DNA from: Zygaena filipendulae
Taxonomy: Eukaryota > Arthropoda > Insecta > Lepidoptera > Zygaenidae
Length of the DNA: 64,000 bases
Direction of reading: 5' to 3'
Assembly (NCBI GenBank): GCA_907165275.2
Contig: OU015664.1
Span: 11,556,001 to 11,620,000, forward strand
The notes under the pieces were generated by a model that did not search any database, was not told the DNA's origin, and was given only the letters and a program-made list of their open reading frames with translations. Positions 35,170 through 46,250 of the stretch are shown in pieces (the first letter of the stretch is position 1; each line of letters begins with the position of its first letter). The translations under genes and the position numbers were made by a program.

Positions 35170-38100
35170 ATGCAGACCATGGAGGTGGAAGAGACGGCGT
35201 GAGTTCTTTGAAGTTTTATAAAATTTCGTTGTAGGTCTCTCGATTATAGACTCTCGATTTAAAAAAAAAACGTGTACCTATGTCTTATTCACCGGTTGTC
35301 AGTGGCAATTTTAAATAGGTAAGTGGCGAAAGATGGGAGTGCGATGGAAAGTTTGTGAAAGTTTTCAGATAATTTTGGATCGTTTTATTTGGACGGCCGG
35401 ACGTCTTTAATACTTCTTATCGTCAATATTCTCTAATGCGTCGTGATGGCGTCGTGTGAGGAAATGGTACAAGTGGCGGGGCAGGAAATACACACACCCT
35501 TTCCAAGGTCAACCAATGAAACAGCTGTTGACGTGTTGTGTTCCAGGGTAAGCAAACAGCACCGTAGCAACATGGGCATACTCTACGTGACGTCGTTCTG
35601 CTGTTGCATGGGCCTGGAGACCGGCGCCAGGGTCATCGGCCTGGCTCATCTGGTACGTGTCGCTTATCCTCCCTCGTTGTCATGGAGTCCGTCCACAGAT
35701 ATTCACAACTGGACAAAAAAAGAATCTCCACTCATTTATTTCCTGTTGCGATAACTTGGAGTGATTGAATTATTGTAATTTGTTGATTATACGTCGTACG
35801 ATTTGTATGTAGTGAATGATGTAACGAAAAAACAAATAAGCATTTATCTAAACCTCAGAGTAAATGTCTAAACTAACATTATAAAGGGAAAAGATTTTAT
35901 TTTTGGTCTGTTTGTTCGTTTTTTGTTTGTTACGATTTAACTCAAAAAATTACAGTGGACCGATTTAAAACATTCACCATTACAATGCCACATTATCCCT
36001 GAGTAACTTAGGTTATAACCGGTAAATAACCGCGGATAATCTGCGGGGAACAACTAGTTGTTTATAAATATAATTCAGATTAATTCATTATTATAATGGT
36101 AGTATATGTAGCCAGCGGGATCTGAGGAGTCGGAAGACGCTCACCAACGGCAAAAATTGCGCTGAAAGATTATGAAAGCTGACCCCTTGTAACGGGACAG
36201 TGCGAAGATGAAAAAGGACAAGAAAAGAATTATTGTGATTATTATTATCATAATACTAATAATCACAATAATCACAACACACAGATCTACTTGATCCCAC
36301 AGTAAGCTATTATTAGCTTGTGTCATGGAAACCAAGCAAACGTGGTATTATAGAATTATTTATATATTATACTATAGATATATATACACACCCAGACTGG
36401 AAAACGGAACCCTGTGTTCATTACACAAAGTCCACCCCCACCGGGAATCGAACCCGGAACCCCTTGATTAGCGGGCAGGCACGATGACCTCTGCGCCAGT
36501 CGGGTCGTCAAATGTTACTTAGGATTTTATTTGTCGCCCGCTCGCGCCGGCAGGTGGCGTCCTTCAGCCTGATGGTGGTGTGCGCGACGTTCGCTGGGCG
36601 CGTGCACGCGCTCGTGGACACGGCGGAGGACGCCGGCGACCGCCTCTACACCACGTGGTACAGGATCGCGGTCGCCGTGACCGCCGTGGCGGTCGTGCAC
36701 GTGCTGCTCGCCGCCACGCTCATATACGCCAGCCTGAGGGTACGTGTGCACTCAACGCTGGTCAACGCGTCCGGCTCGAAGGACCGATATTTATACTTCT
36801 CACCGGCCATAGGAGTAGAAATACGTATACAAAAGACGCTGGTCAGAATCCGGATCGAAGGACTAACATTAGTACAGCACCATAGAAAGCTAAGAAGGGC
36901 GGGATGGTTTGTGGGTGCTATCATAATTATTGTAGTTGCTTGATGTGGAAAAGAGCCGTTTTTGACGTTAATAAAATTTCAATCCTTATAAACCTTGTTA
37001 AATAAGGGACATAAACAACGACCTAATCCATCCAGCCGCTCTTGAATTTTGTGCGTGACTACACATTCACACACAGTCATTCGTGCTTATTTAGTTACAT
37101 TACCACTACCTTTTGTTCAGTGTCCAATGTCTCCGTCTCTGTGTCCCTGACAACGTGTATGCAAAATTTCATGGCTGTCGGTTGAGGCGTTAAGGCGTGA
37201 AAGTGTAACCAACAAATAAACTCACTTTCGCATTTATAATAGGAAAAATAAGTTTATGGGTACTATAACGTATTGTGCGCGGTGCGCGGTGCGCGGTGCG
37301 GCGCTGCAGCGCAACGCGGCGGCGCTGCGCGCGTGGGTATGGGTGATGTGCGCGCTGTACGCAGCGGCGCTGCTGTACTGCGTGGCGGGCGCCGCCTACT
37401 TCGGCCTGTCCAGCTCCGGCTCCGACATATTCGTCGCGTTCCTCGAGGCGCTCGTGTTCTTCGGTGAGGCCGGCTCGGTTCCCCACATATTGGGGATGTG
37501 GACTGCTTTTGAAAATCAAAATTCTAATTAGTCCGTCAGTTAGAAAATAAAAAAACAATAGACACGTATTTTTTGCTTTTTCAAATAAATTAAAATATGC
37601 AGAGATAAAGCGCATTGAAGTTTAGGGTGAGGGGGCCGTGACGTCACTAACCGCTAAAACCGCCATACATATCGCTGTTATTTTTTGATTACGTAAAAAA
37701 AGAAAAAATACGTGTCCAATATTTTTTTAAAATCTACAAGACGGACTAAAAAATAAAAATTAGTCAACATGCCCATTATCATGTACATAGGAAAGTATAT
37801 CATCTTTTTTGCAATTCCAATATTTGTTTGTGCTTGTATGCGAAAAAGAAATATTGGAGCTGCAAAATCGGCAACTTATAACGTCATGCAGATGTTTTAC
37901 AAATATTATAAATTTTAAAAGATGGTATACTTGTCTATGGGGCCCAGTGTACAATCTTCTTGTTTGATTACGACTACCTTTTGTTCAGTGTGCTGTGTCC
38001 GTCTCTGTGTCCCTGACAACGTAAATTCAAAATCTCATCACTATCGGTTGTGCCGTTAAGGCGTGAAAGCGTAACAAACAATAACATTTTCGCATTTAAT

Positions 38101-38810
38101 AATAGGACTAGCCGTTCCCCGCGGTTTCACCCGCGTTAATTCCGGAGTTCCCGCGGGAATTCCGGGATAAAAAATTCCCTATGTCCTTTGCTGTACCCCT
38201 GACAATTCGTGATGATCGGTTGAGCCGTTGAGACGTGAAAGCGTAACAGACAGACAGACAGACGGTTACTTTCGCATTTATAATATGTATTAAGTAGGGA
38301 AGTAGGGATTAAACTCACTTTGGTTAGGGTTAATGTAATGAACAAATAACAGCGATGATAGCTCAGTGGTTGGTGCGTTCGGATTAAACGCCGCAAGGCG
38401 TAGGTTCAAACCCTAACAATGAGCTTGAGCTGTCGGTGAAGGAAAACATCGTGAGGAAACCATAGCATGGTGGTAGGGCGCTCTCTAGTGCCCGGCTGGC
38501 TAGCTACCACCTTCAAGTTGCAAATCTGTCGCCGAGCACCTAACGGTGTGTTCCGGCAGCCCCACTTGAAAGCCAGTTCCCATCCCCATTCCAGGTCGGC
38601 AACGCACCTGCATGCCTTCTGGTGTTGCAGATGTCCATGGGCGGCGGTAATCACTTACCATCAGGTGTACCACTTGCCCGTTTGCTCCCTATGACATAAA
38701 AAAAAAATGTTGCAGTGTTCGTGGGCTACTGCATGCTGACGGTGCACAGCTACTACCTGCTGCTGCGGAGCTGCGAGGAGATGGACTCGCCCGCCAAGCT
38801 GGACTACTGA
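35170..38810 (+). CDS. Four-TM protein, LAPTM/DUF7027-like (copy B), complete
   Basis: Five exons: 35170-35198, 35547-35652, 36554-36739, 37310-37463, 38716-38810; phases 2, 0, 0, 1; 189 aa. It has one more intron than copy A, splitting off the leader MQTMEVEETA. Exon 2 encodes SFCCCMGLETGARVIGLAHL, the CC...TG signature. TM segments are at about 34-58, 83-106, 115-138 and 146-169. The loop after TM1 is LVDTAEDAGDRLYTTWYR. The tail is short, RSCEEMDSPAKLDY. The last three junctions share phase with copies A and C, so the three genes are duplicates. Exons are GC-rich (especially 36554-37463), unlike copy C. The exon 4 acceptor sits in a GCGCGGT repeat with no pyrimidine tract, and the exon 5 acceptor abuts a SINE. 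Confidence 0.85.
35867..36057 (+). mobile_element. Helitron-like element, fourth subfamily
   Basis: Starts TCTAAACTAACATTATAAAG and ends GGGGAACAACTAG; same body as 21935-22116. In intron 2 of tetraspan gene B. Confidence 0.75.
36225..36509 (-). mobile_element. tRNA-derived SINE, copy 2
   Basis: Inverted relative to 10197-10462, with head (GGTTCGATTCCC on the minus strand), body and ATT-type tail. It ends 44 bp before exon 3 of tetraspan gene B. Confidence 0.8.
37105..37244 (-). mobile_element. Helitron-like element, partial
   Basis: Plus strand: CTACCTTTTGTTCAGTGT at one end, CGTTAAGGCGTGAAAGTGTA inside, GCATTTATAATAGGA at the other. The same unusual CTACCTTTTG junction occurs at 37971. 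Confidence 0.65.
37528..37750. mobile_element. MITE family C, copy 2
   Basis: TTAGTCCGTC and GACGGACTAAA ends, TGACGTCA inside. Intron 4 of tetraspan gene B. Confidence 0.8.
37971..38107 (-). mobile_element. Helitron-like element, partial, abutting the next copy
   Basis: CTACCTTTTGTTCAGTGT start as at 37105. The 5' end GGA (38105-38107) touches CTAG of the next copy without spacing. Confidence 0.65.
38108..38285 (-). mobile_element. Helitron-like short element, complete copy
   Basis: CTAGCCGTTCCCCGCGGTTT, CCCGCGGGAATTCCGGG core and GCATTTATAATATG end, with a (GACA)n expansion. Confidence 0.8.
38350..38707 (+). mobile_element. tRNA-derived SINE with poly(A) tail
   Basis: Box A-like TAGCTCAGTGG, box B-like GGTTCAAACCC, then AAAACATCGTGAGGAAACC, a long body, TCACTTACCATCAGGTGTAC and a poly(A) run at 38698-38707. 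It stops 8 bp before the exon 5 acceptor of tetraspan gene B. Confidence 0.8.
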
Positions 38811-38975
38811 GCTGCAGCAGCGCTCCGACGTTAACATTCATTTGTTACTCACTTGTTATGTTATCATCACATTCGAGTTCATGAAGCTCGACTACTGAGC
38901 TGATAGACCATCACACCGAATGTAGTTATTTGTTACTTGCAATACTTGTTATGTTATCATCAGATTCGAATTCAT
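38796..38975 (+). repeat. Imperfect tandem duplication across the stop codon of tetraspan gene B
   Basis: AAGCTGGACTACTGAGCTG at the end of the coding region recurs as AAGCTCGACTACTGAGCTG at 38884, and CTTGTTATGTTATCATCA plus ATTCGARTTCAT recurs about 90-95 bases later. The second unit lies in the 3' UTR. Confidence 0.75.
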
Positions 38976-38979
38976 TTAT

Positions 38980-41934
38980 TCGCTGTGACCATTGTTGTAT
39001 TAAGTGTTGAGTCAGCAGTTATGTGATCACGACCTTGTAGCTCTTGCGAAAGTGAAACAAGCGCCATCTGATAAAAAAATATCATATCATTTTCTAAGAT
39101 CTGCCATTTGAAATAGAACGATAGTAGATGGCTTTTGTCGGGATTTTAGCAGCGATGGACGTCAATTTTATTTTTTTGTTTCCGAATTAGTTTATCGTGA
39201 TTAATGTTGTGTGAATGTGGTGGACTTTGCATAATAGTGATCCATTAGTGATGAACAGTGTGTAGAAACAGTGAAATAAGATAAAATGGGGCGTCCATCG
39301 GGAGGTTTTCGTTTTACTATACAACTACCCACCGAACGTCCTATTAAGGTTCAACTGTGAAGAGTTGCTGCCAAAAGTTCCGGTAAAGCATCGAAATGCA
39401 CCTCACCGATGCATTTCGATTTAAATAAATTTAGAAGAAAAATATCACTGAATTGGGGTAAATAAAAAAAAAACGAAAGGAGATTTAAGTAAAATATGAT
39501 CAATTTTTGATGCTAATTCTTCAGCATTTAAACTCTAAACTAATTTTTTTTAACATAAATTGCAAAAAATTACTGATTTTGGTGATTTTCAACTTAACCT
39601 CATCATTATTATGTTGCAATACTCCAAAAATTATCAAAATTATGTATAGTCTTTGCCCTATTATTTATTTTGTCCCATTGATTTATTTTTTATTGATATT
39701 ATCATAGAAGAAATAATTGATTGTTATCAAGTTAAGTATAATAAAATAAAATAATAATAATTAATCCCTAACAGGCAACGGCGTGTAACAAACAGACATA
39801 CAGACAGACACGCAAACTTTTGCATTTAAAATATCAGCCACTGGCGCCAATAGGCACGGCGCATCGACATAGCATCAGAACTACTGTTTAAGTAATCTGT
39901 GGTTACCGGTGCTGGTTGCACATAGAATTATAATTATTTTGTAAGCTAGATTAAGTAATATTTTGTGTTCAATTGTTTGGTGACCCAAATAAATTAAAAA
40001 AATAAATAAAAAAATAGTTTATTATTATTCTTAATATAGCTATTAAGGTTGTGGTCACATGTAATTAATTACATATTATGTTATCATATGATATGGGACC
40101 GTCGACTCGTCCCGCATTACTGATTTTTTTTACTTGAAACTTAATTTTTTTAAACACTTAGAATATTTTATTATTCAACTGCCAATCTTTCATTCTCAGT
40201 TTAAGTACTTAAAATTTATTAAAAGTTCTAAAAAAATTTAACCAAAAAGGATAAATAAAATAAAATTAGTATTTAAATTTAAATAACAATTTATAACGTT
40301 TGCTCTTAGCTCAGCTCTACCGTTATCGAAATTCCGTCCATTGTAATTTGAACCTTAAGTATAGTGTGTAAGGTTCTAGTTTCAATGGACGTAATTTCGA
40401 TATAAGGTTAAAGACTGAAAAAAAGATAGTTATATTAATATTATGATACCTATTTGAAATTTTAATATAAATTTTTCTATAATAATGACCCATATGAGCT
40501 AGAGAATACTCTCGGCTGCCAAAGTTTGGCTGCGCTATTTAGGATCGGTGTAGGGTGACCATTTGTCACCATACGTTTTTATTAACTATTGACATTTTTG
40601 CAGGAATCATGTTTTTAATTTTTATATACCTAGCCATGTAAGTAAGTGGAGGACAATAATTTCATGATTGCCATAAAATTTTATACATTTTACAATTCAA
40701 TTATATGTCAGAGGATGACCGTATTTCATGTCGTTCCGAATAATGAAAACCACCAAGAAGGTGAAATTGACTTTTAAAAAACGCCATTAGTAAGTGAAAT
40801 CATAATAATTGAATTTGCAGTCTATTATGTATTATTCCGCTACATTGTTATATTAATATTCTAGAATCTAGACGAACAGATATAATCCTAATAAAAATTG
40901 CATTTTTATATGGGTGTAAATTTCCAATAATATGTAATTCATTATTGCATCTTTTATAATGTGCATTTTAATTTTAAAGGTATAAAAAAAACTTAATGAC
41001 AGATGTCGCTACTAAGTGTCCTATATTTTAGCTAGTATTTTGCGAGGAATTATACCAAAAAAATTTATAGAGGCGTAGCTTTGGAGAGCTGTGTCCAAAA
41101 GGTTTTGGATAAAAAATTACTATTGTTTTTTATCATTAGGATCATAATACAGCTATATTATGCATTTTCTCAAGAGTTTTGAGATGGAAAGATGGCGTGG
41201 GACACTCAACTCCGGAGTGTTCATGCGCGGGTGGAGGGTGACCACGCCGTACCCCATTAGAGTGCGGGAAAGGGTTGCGGAGTTTTAGTGGCACGCACGT
41301 ACGGACAAACAACACTGACAAAAACACACATATTATACCGTATATAAATATTATAAACGCAAAAGTTTGTATGTATGTATGTATGGATCTCCGCAATCGA
41401 AACTCCGATAAAAAGTACCCTATGTGTTATTCTGATATATAAGCTATATTATTGTAAAGTTTCATTAGAATCCATTCAGTATTTTTGCGTGATACATCCA
41501 TAGACAAACTTACGCGTTTATAATATTAATAAGTAAGGAAGTAAGGATTGGTTTATTTATCGATACACCAACAGCATTTGAGCGTCCTTTGACAATGGTG
41601 CATTTATTACAGGCCTTAACAATTAATTATGTACCTGCCTTAGTAAATATTCATTGATTGCATAGTTTTTTTTATATTGTTGACTCGTAATTTTGGAAAA
41701 ATTTATAGAAACATATTGTATGTCGCATCGTGGGTCTATTTTGAAAACATTTTAAATCTACGTAGGTTACCTATAATAAATTATTACGTATTATTTAATA
41801 AATTTTATTACAAAATATACGGGTTTAAACTATGTACGTGGTGTAAGAAAACTTCTCGGTTTAGGTCAAATTAAGTATTTATGGTATTTCCAATTATGTG
41901 AATCCTCTTGTAGTGTCACTGCATTATAAACAAA
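38980..41934. other. Intergenic, no gene recognised
   Basis: AT-rich with repeat debris: Helitron-like scraps at 39785-39835 and 41345-41530 and a poly(A)-like LINE tail near 39985-40015. Open frames here lack homology or splice partners. Confidence 0.55.
40322..40408. repeat. Imperfect inverted repeat (hairpin)
   Basis: ATCGAAATTCCGTCCATTG at the left and CAATGGACGTAATTTCGAT at the right, with inner AACCTTA and TAAGGTT also paired. Probably a tiny MITE. Confidence 0.65.
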
Positions 41935-42155
41935 ACTCAGAGTCGACTTTAATGATTACTTAGTTAAGTATAGATATTTTTTTTCTTGTGTGTTATGTTG
42001 AAAAATGTATTTTCTTCTTCTTCTTCTTCTAAACAAAACTGCCGCAATCAGACAAGTTTAATAAATTAATGTTAATTGGCATTTAACTAATTATGTTACA
42101 TCTCATTAAATGCCAATTAACATTAATTTACTGAACGTCTCTGATTGCGGCCGTA
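41935..42155. mobile_element. MITE family A, copy 3, rearranged
   Basis: Keeps CAGAGTCGACTTTAATGATT and the nested inverted core, but the left arm is replaced by a (TTC)n-containing stretch and the right arm jumps from CTGATTGCGG straight to the terminal CCGTAA. Confidence 0.75.
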
Positions 42156-42529
42156 AGTCGAAGATAAACAAAACGACTTACTTCTGGTTCAAAGTGGAGT
42201 TTATTAAAAGAGCTTTGTACTAAGACTGAATTTGTTTGAGTGCAAACCCATGTTTTGTGTATACCCACATTCCGCCTATCTTGACACTGACCCTGAGGGT
42301 CCACATTACTGGTCTTAACTCTTGAGCTCAACAGCGGTCAAACCGGCGCTCACCGCTATAAAAATCATATCTTCATAAGTCATTTAAAAAGAAATTAGTA
42401 CCACAACATGTAAAGTAGGGCAAATACGATGATTATTCTGTAGCATTAAAACAAAATATTATTTAAAACTTAATAGGCTTGTATCTGAGGTACCTATGAA
42501 ATAATAAATAGATTAATAAAAGATATATT

Positions 42530-42741
42530 TTAAGCTTTTTCAAGTTTTTGACAAAATACTAAGATAAAACGCACTAATGTTTAGGATTGGGGGCTCTTGA
42601 CGTCATAACGTGCTATATACTGTAGCACGGCGTGACGTCACGCGACATTTCAACTTAATGTATCTCCGTTATTTTTTGAATATGTAAAAAATAAAAAAAT
42701 ACGTGTCCAATATTTCTTATTAATCTACAAGACGGACTAAA
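42530..42741. mobile_element. MITE family C, copy 3, left-truncated
   Basis: Right end GACGGACTAAA and ATACGTGTCCAATATTTC; two TGACGTCA motifs inside. Confidence 0.7.
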
Positions 42742-43108
42742 CCTTAAAATTTGTTTGACAAGCCCGCCCATTGATAAAACTGCCAAAAGTTTATGGCACA
42801 TTTTGTTTAAAATTTTCGATATCAAATTTAAATGCTTCAGTCAGTATTTAGCCTATTCTCCCATATACTTATTTTTAAACGACGAATCTTGAAGATATGC
42901 TTTTTTATTGACCCCTGTATGAGCCTTAATGTACTAGTTTAGTGTGTACCTACTAGGTAGCTGTACTCTAAGTAGACTGTTGTATCTATCTTTGTGCTAT
43001 TTTTAATTTAATAAAGCTGTATACACGTTCTTTGGATTTTATATTACCTCCACGAGAAAACCTTTGTTAGTGAGCCTACCTACGTCGCAATAGAAGACTA
43101 GCCCTTTT

Positions 43109-43300
43109 TAACCGACTTCGAAAAAAAGGAGGAGAGTCTCAATACGTCTGCATTTTTTTTGTATCTTTGTTACACGATTACTCGAAGACGGCGTGACCGA
43201 TTTTGAGAGTTCTTTTTAGTTTCATAGGTTATACTTTCACGTTGGTCCCATCCATTGTAAAGAAGTCAGGATCTGATGGAGAATCATGGATCATGGAGAA
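43109..43300 (+). repeat. LINE 3'-end-like repeat
   Basis: AACCGACTTCGAAAAAAAGG then GAGAGTCTCAATACGTCTGC and TTGGTCCCATCCATTG. A widespread Lepidoptera repeat; family not certain. Confidence 0.5.
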
Positions 43301-43375
43301 ATCAAGGACACTTCAAATAGTATAGGCACATCTATAATAGCGAATTGGGTAGATAAATTGTCACTTTATAAATTA

Positions 43376-43590
43376 CTAGCTGAGCCCCGCGGTTTCAGCC
43401 ACGGTAATTTCGGAGTTCCCGCGGGATTTCCGGGATAAAAAGTACCCTATGTCCTTCTCTGTACCCCTGACATCGTGCATACCGAATTTCATCCAAATCC
43501 GTTCAGCCGTTTTTGCGTGATTGAGTAACAAACATCCAAATATCCAAACATCCAAACGTCCACACTTTCACATTTATAATATTAGTAGGA
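43376..43590 (-). mobile_element. Helitron-like short element, complete copy
   Basis: CTAGCTGAGCCCCGCGGTTT at one end and TATAATATTAGTAGGA at the other, with AATCCGTTCAGCCGTTTTTG inside. Confidence 0.8.
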
Positions 43591-43640
43591 TAAACCAACC
43601 CACTTAAAAGCGAAAAATAAATAAAATTTTAACAAAAAAA

Positions 43641-43896
43641 TTAAAACCGACTTCTAAACACAAAAATGCACTACAGTAAAAAAGTTAAAAATAACCTACG
43701 TATGTGCTACCTACTGATCATTTCGAAGTCGGTGCTAAGCCAAATAGGTAATAGGTAGGTATACTAAGTCCGCTTCCACCACATTGCAGACACGAACGGG
43801 CTTGGCACCGACTTCAAAACGATCAGTAGGTAACACATACGTAGGTTATTTTTACTTTTTTAATGTAGTGTATTTTTTGTTTTGAAGTCTGTTTTT
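43641..43896. mobile_element. Foldback element with arms of about 100 bp
   Basis: AATAACCTACGTATGTGCTA...GACTTCGAAATGATC-type sequence of the left arm (43643-43743) is mirrored by 43799-43896 with scattered mismatches. Both arms hold ACTGATC next to GAAGTCGGTGC. The centre is about 55 bp. Confidence 0.75.
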
Positions 43897-44299
43897 CGAC
43901 TGAGCGTCACTCACGCGGGTGAAACCGCGGGGCACAGCTAGTATTAAATAAAAAAACTGCAGTAGTATTATAATTATAATTTTATTTTTCACATTTACAA
44001 TCTCATTTAATATTATTAATTGTATTAAATTATTATGTAGATATAGGTCACACTTGTCTACCTATTAGCCGCCAGTCCCGCGTCGTTGTATAAAATTGAA
44101 CTTTATCGTTAGAGACATTAAGTACATAATTGCTAACTTAATAAACCGTGGTGTAAGCTCTACAACTTAGAACGAATGTTTCAGTGACAACGATTTTAAG
44201 TACCTAAATGGAGAAACTGAATGGACTTAGAACCTAAAAATCATTAACAGCAAGTAACTAGCCCAAACTAGGTATACAAACTTAGATATATATTGAAGT

Positions 44300-45098
44300 T
44301 TCTTTTTATTAGATAGGTAGGTAAGTACCTACGCAAAAAACGAGGTTTTGAAATCGACTTATAAGAAAAATGCAAGACGGGGAACAGCTAGCAAATAACA
44401 ATGTACAGTGATTAGCTTTAAAAAGGTCAGTCACATAAGTGTAGATTGGATGCTGGGAATGTATTCAAATTGTGTGTTGGTTCGATACACGAGAGCATGT
44501 GGATACTATTATATGTATATTTAAGATACATAATATTAGTTATATACAAGAATGCTTAATGATTTGCCAGCAATAAGGCAAGAATATGCAAACTGATTGT
44601 ATACCTACCTAAGCAAAATGAAACGGTCACATTGTAAAATTCTAAATTTCGTTGTTTTCAAAACATTAATTTAGAATACCTAGAATAGAATAGAAAAAGT
44701 TTATTTGATACCATAAAATAAAATAGGTGCAATTTGTCACAATGATTGAGTTTGATCATGATAGATTTAATGCTTTCACTAAGTAGATATCTACTTGTAG
44801 AACTATACAGAAGACAAAGTTTATACTTAAGAACATAAGTTTCTTGACACAAAAACGTGTTGGAATCTTATAGCAAAGGTAAAAGTGACAACAACTGTCG
44901 ATAGTGGTTTGATACATATTTTTGGTGCTGATTGTACCTACCTAGGTACTTTTACAGCTTTCTTCCTGGACATAATAATTATGTGTTTTAACTTTAAAGT
45001 AACAATTTTGTGTTTTCTAAACTAAATTAGTGCATGTTTCTGTAAGCGTACCAAAGATAGATACGACTTTGCGCAGATAGGTAGATAATCTTTAGGTA
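44300..45098. other. Intergenic, no gene recognised
   Basis: AT-rich; a (TAGAA)n stretch followed by AAGTTTATTTGATACC at 44683-44715 looks like an inverted LINE tail. Confidence 0.5.
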
Positions 45099-45295
45099 GG
45101 TACTATTATAAATGCGAAAGTGAGTTTGTTTGTTTGTTTGTTACGCTTTCATGCCCCGCCGGATCAACCGATCATCATGAAATTTTGCATGCCTACACGT
45201 TGTCAGGGGTACAGAGAAGGACATAGGATACTTTTATCCCGGGATTCCCGCGGGAACTCCGTAATTACCGCGGGTGAACCGCGGGAAACAGTTAG
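45099..45295 (+). mobile_element. Helitron-like short element, near-complete copy
   Basis: TACTATTATAAATGCGAAAG start, (GTTT)n, CCCGCGGGAACTCCG core, CAGTTAG end. Confidence 0.8.
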
Positions 45296-45860
45296 TAATT
45301 TACAATTACATAGAAGCTACAATAGGTATAGTGGAGTTGTTGAATTTGTTTTTATACATATTACTTATATCTAATTGAAAATAACTTAAATCTCTTATCA
45401 CTTGAATATTTTTACAAACTCTTTATAATGTGCGAAGTCACAACAAATTGAACACAAAAAGCTCGTAGTCCTATTAAATTAATAGTAAGTACAAACAGAT
45501 ATTAGACCGAATAATTTTCCATTTTTATGTCTATGTACAAAATTTTGCACCTCCAATGTCTATTCCTTTGATTAAATTATATGTTACTTATTGTTTTTGA
45601 CAGTTCTATTTGCTAATAAGATTGCTAGATGTTATTTGTAAGGTAAGCTAAACACAAAAATACGTTGTGATGCTATAATTTTTTTTATTTACACAGCTAG
45701 GTTTCTAGGTTTGCTAAATTAATCTGTTCCTATATTTGTCGAGGGGTTGTCTTTTCTGCCTTAATTTTGTTTCTCATTTTTCCAACGCTTTTTACCTTAC
45801 TTAGGTAGTATTACTAAAATTATTCTATTAGGTACTTATGAATCTATTAGACTATAATTA

Positions 45861-45866
45861 TTTATT
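45861..45866 (-). terminator. Possible polyadenylation signal of Vsx
   Basis: AATAAA on the minus strand, about 385 bases after the Vsx stop codon. Other signals further on cannot be excluded. Confidence 0.35.
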
Positions 45867-46110
45867 AATTTCAAGTTACACGTAATATCTAACCGCTCGG
45901 AGAATTTATACACAACTAACACAACGGGTTACACAGATAAATACTAAACTAAATGTATATTGCACGAAAACATTAGAGGAATCACTGTAAAGTTCGAATT
46001 CCATTTAAAATATGCATAACTATGTTATCTAGATACAATTTACAATAATTACACTGGTCGAAAAGTTTTCGTTTCAAACTCAACTGTCACTTAACGACTC
46101 GCTCGCTCGG

Positions 46111-46195
46111 CCAATGGCGTGGCGGCTCGCCGCTGGCTCGACCAATGGCGTGGCGGCTCGTCGCTGGCTCGACCGACGGCGTGTCGCGTGTCCGC
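46111..46195 (+). repeat. 31-bp tandem repeat in the Vsx 3' UTR
   Basis: The unit starting CCAATGGCGTGGCGGCTCG occurs at 46111 and 46142 with one difference, and a partial third copy (CCGACGGCGTG) follows at 46173. It lies just beyond the Vsx stop codon on the transcribed side. Confidence 0.8.
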
Positions 46196-46250
46196 TCGGC
46201 GCGCGGCGCTAGTAGGGCGCCGCCGCCGTGTGCGTGTGCGGCGCGGGGGG

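Noticed and set aside
38350..38420. tRNA gene candidate with TAGCTCAGTGG and GGTTCAAACCC
   Set aside because: Followed by a SINE body and poly(A); the acceptor stem does not close.
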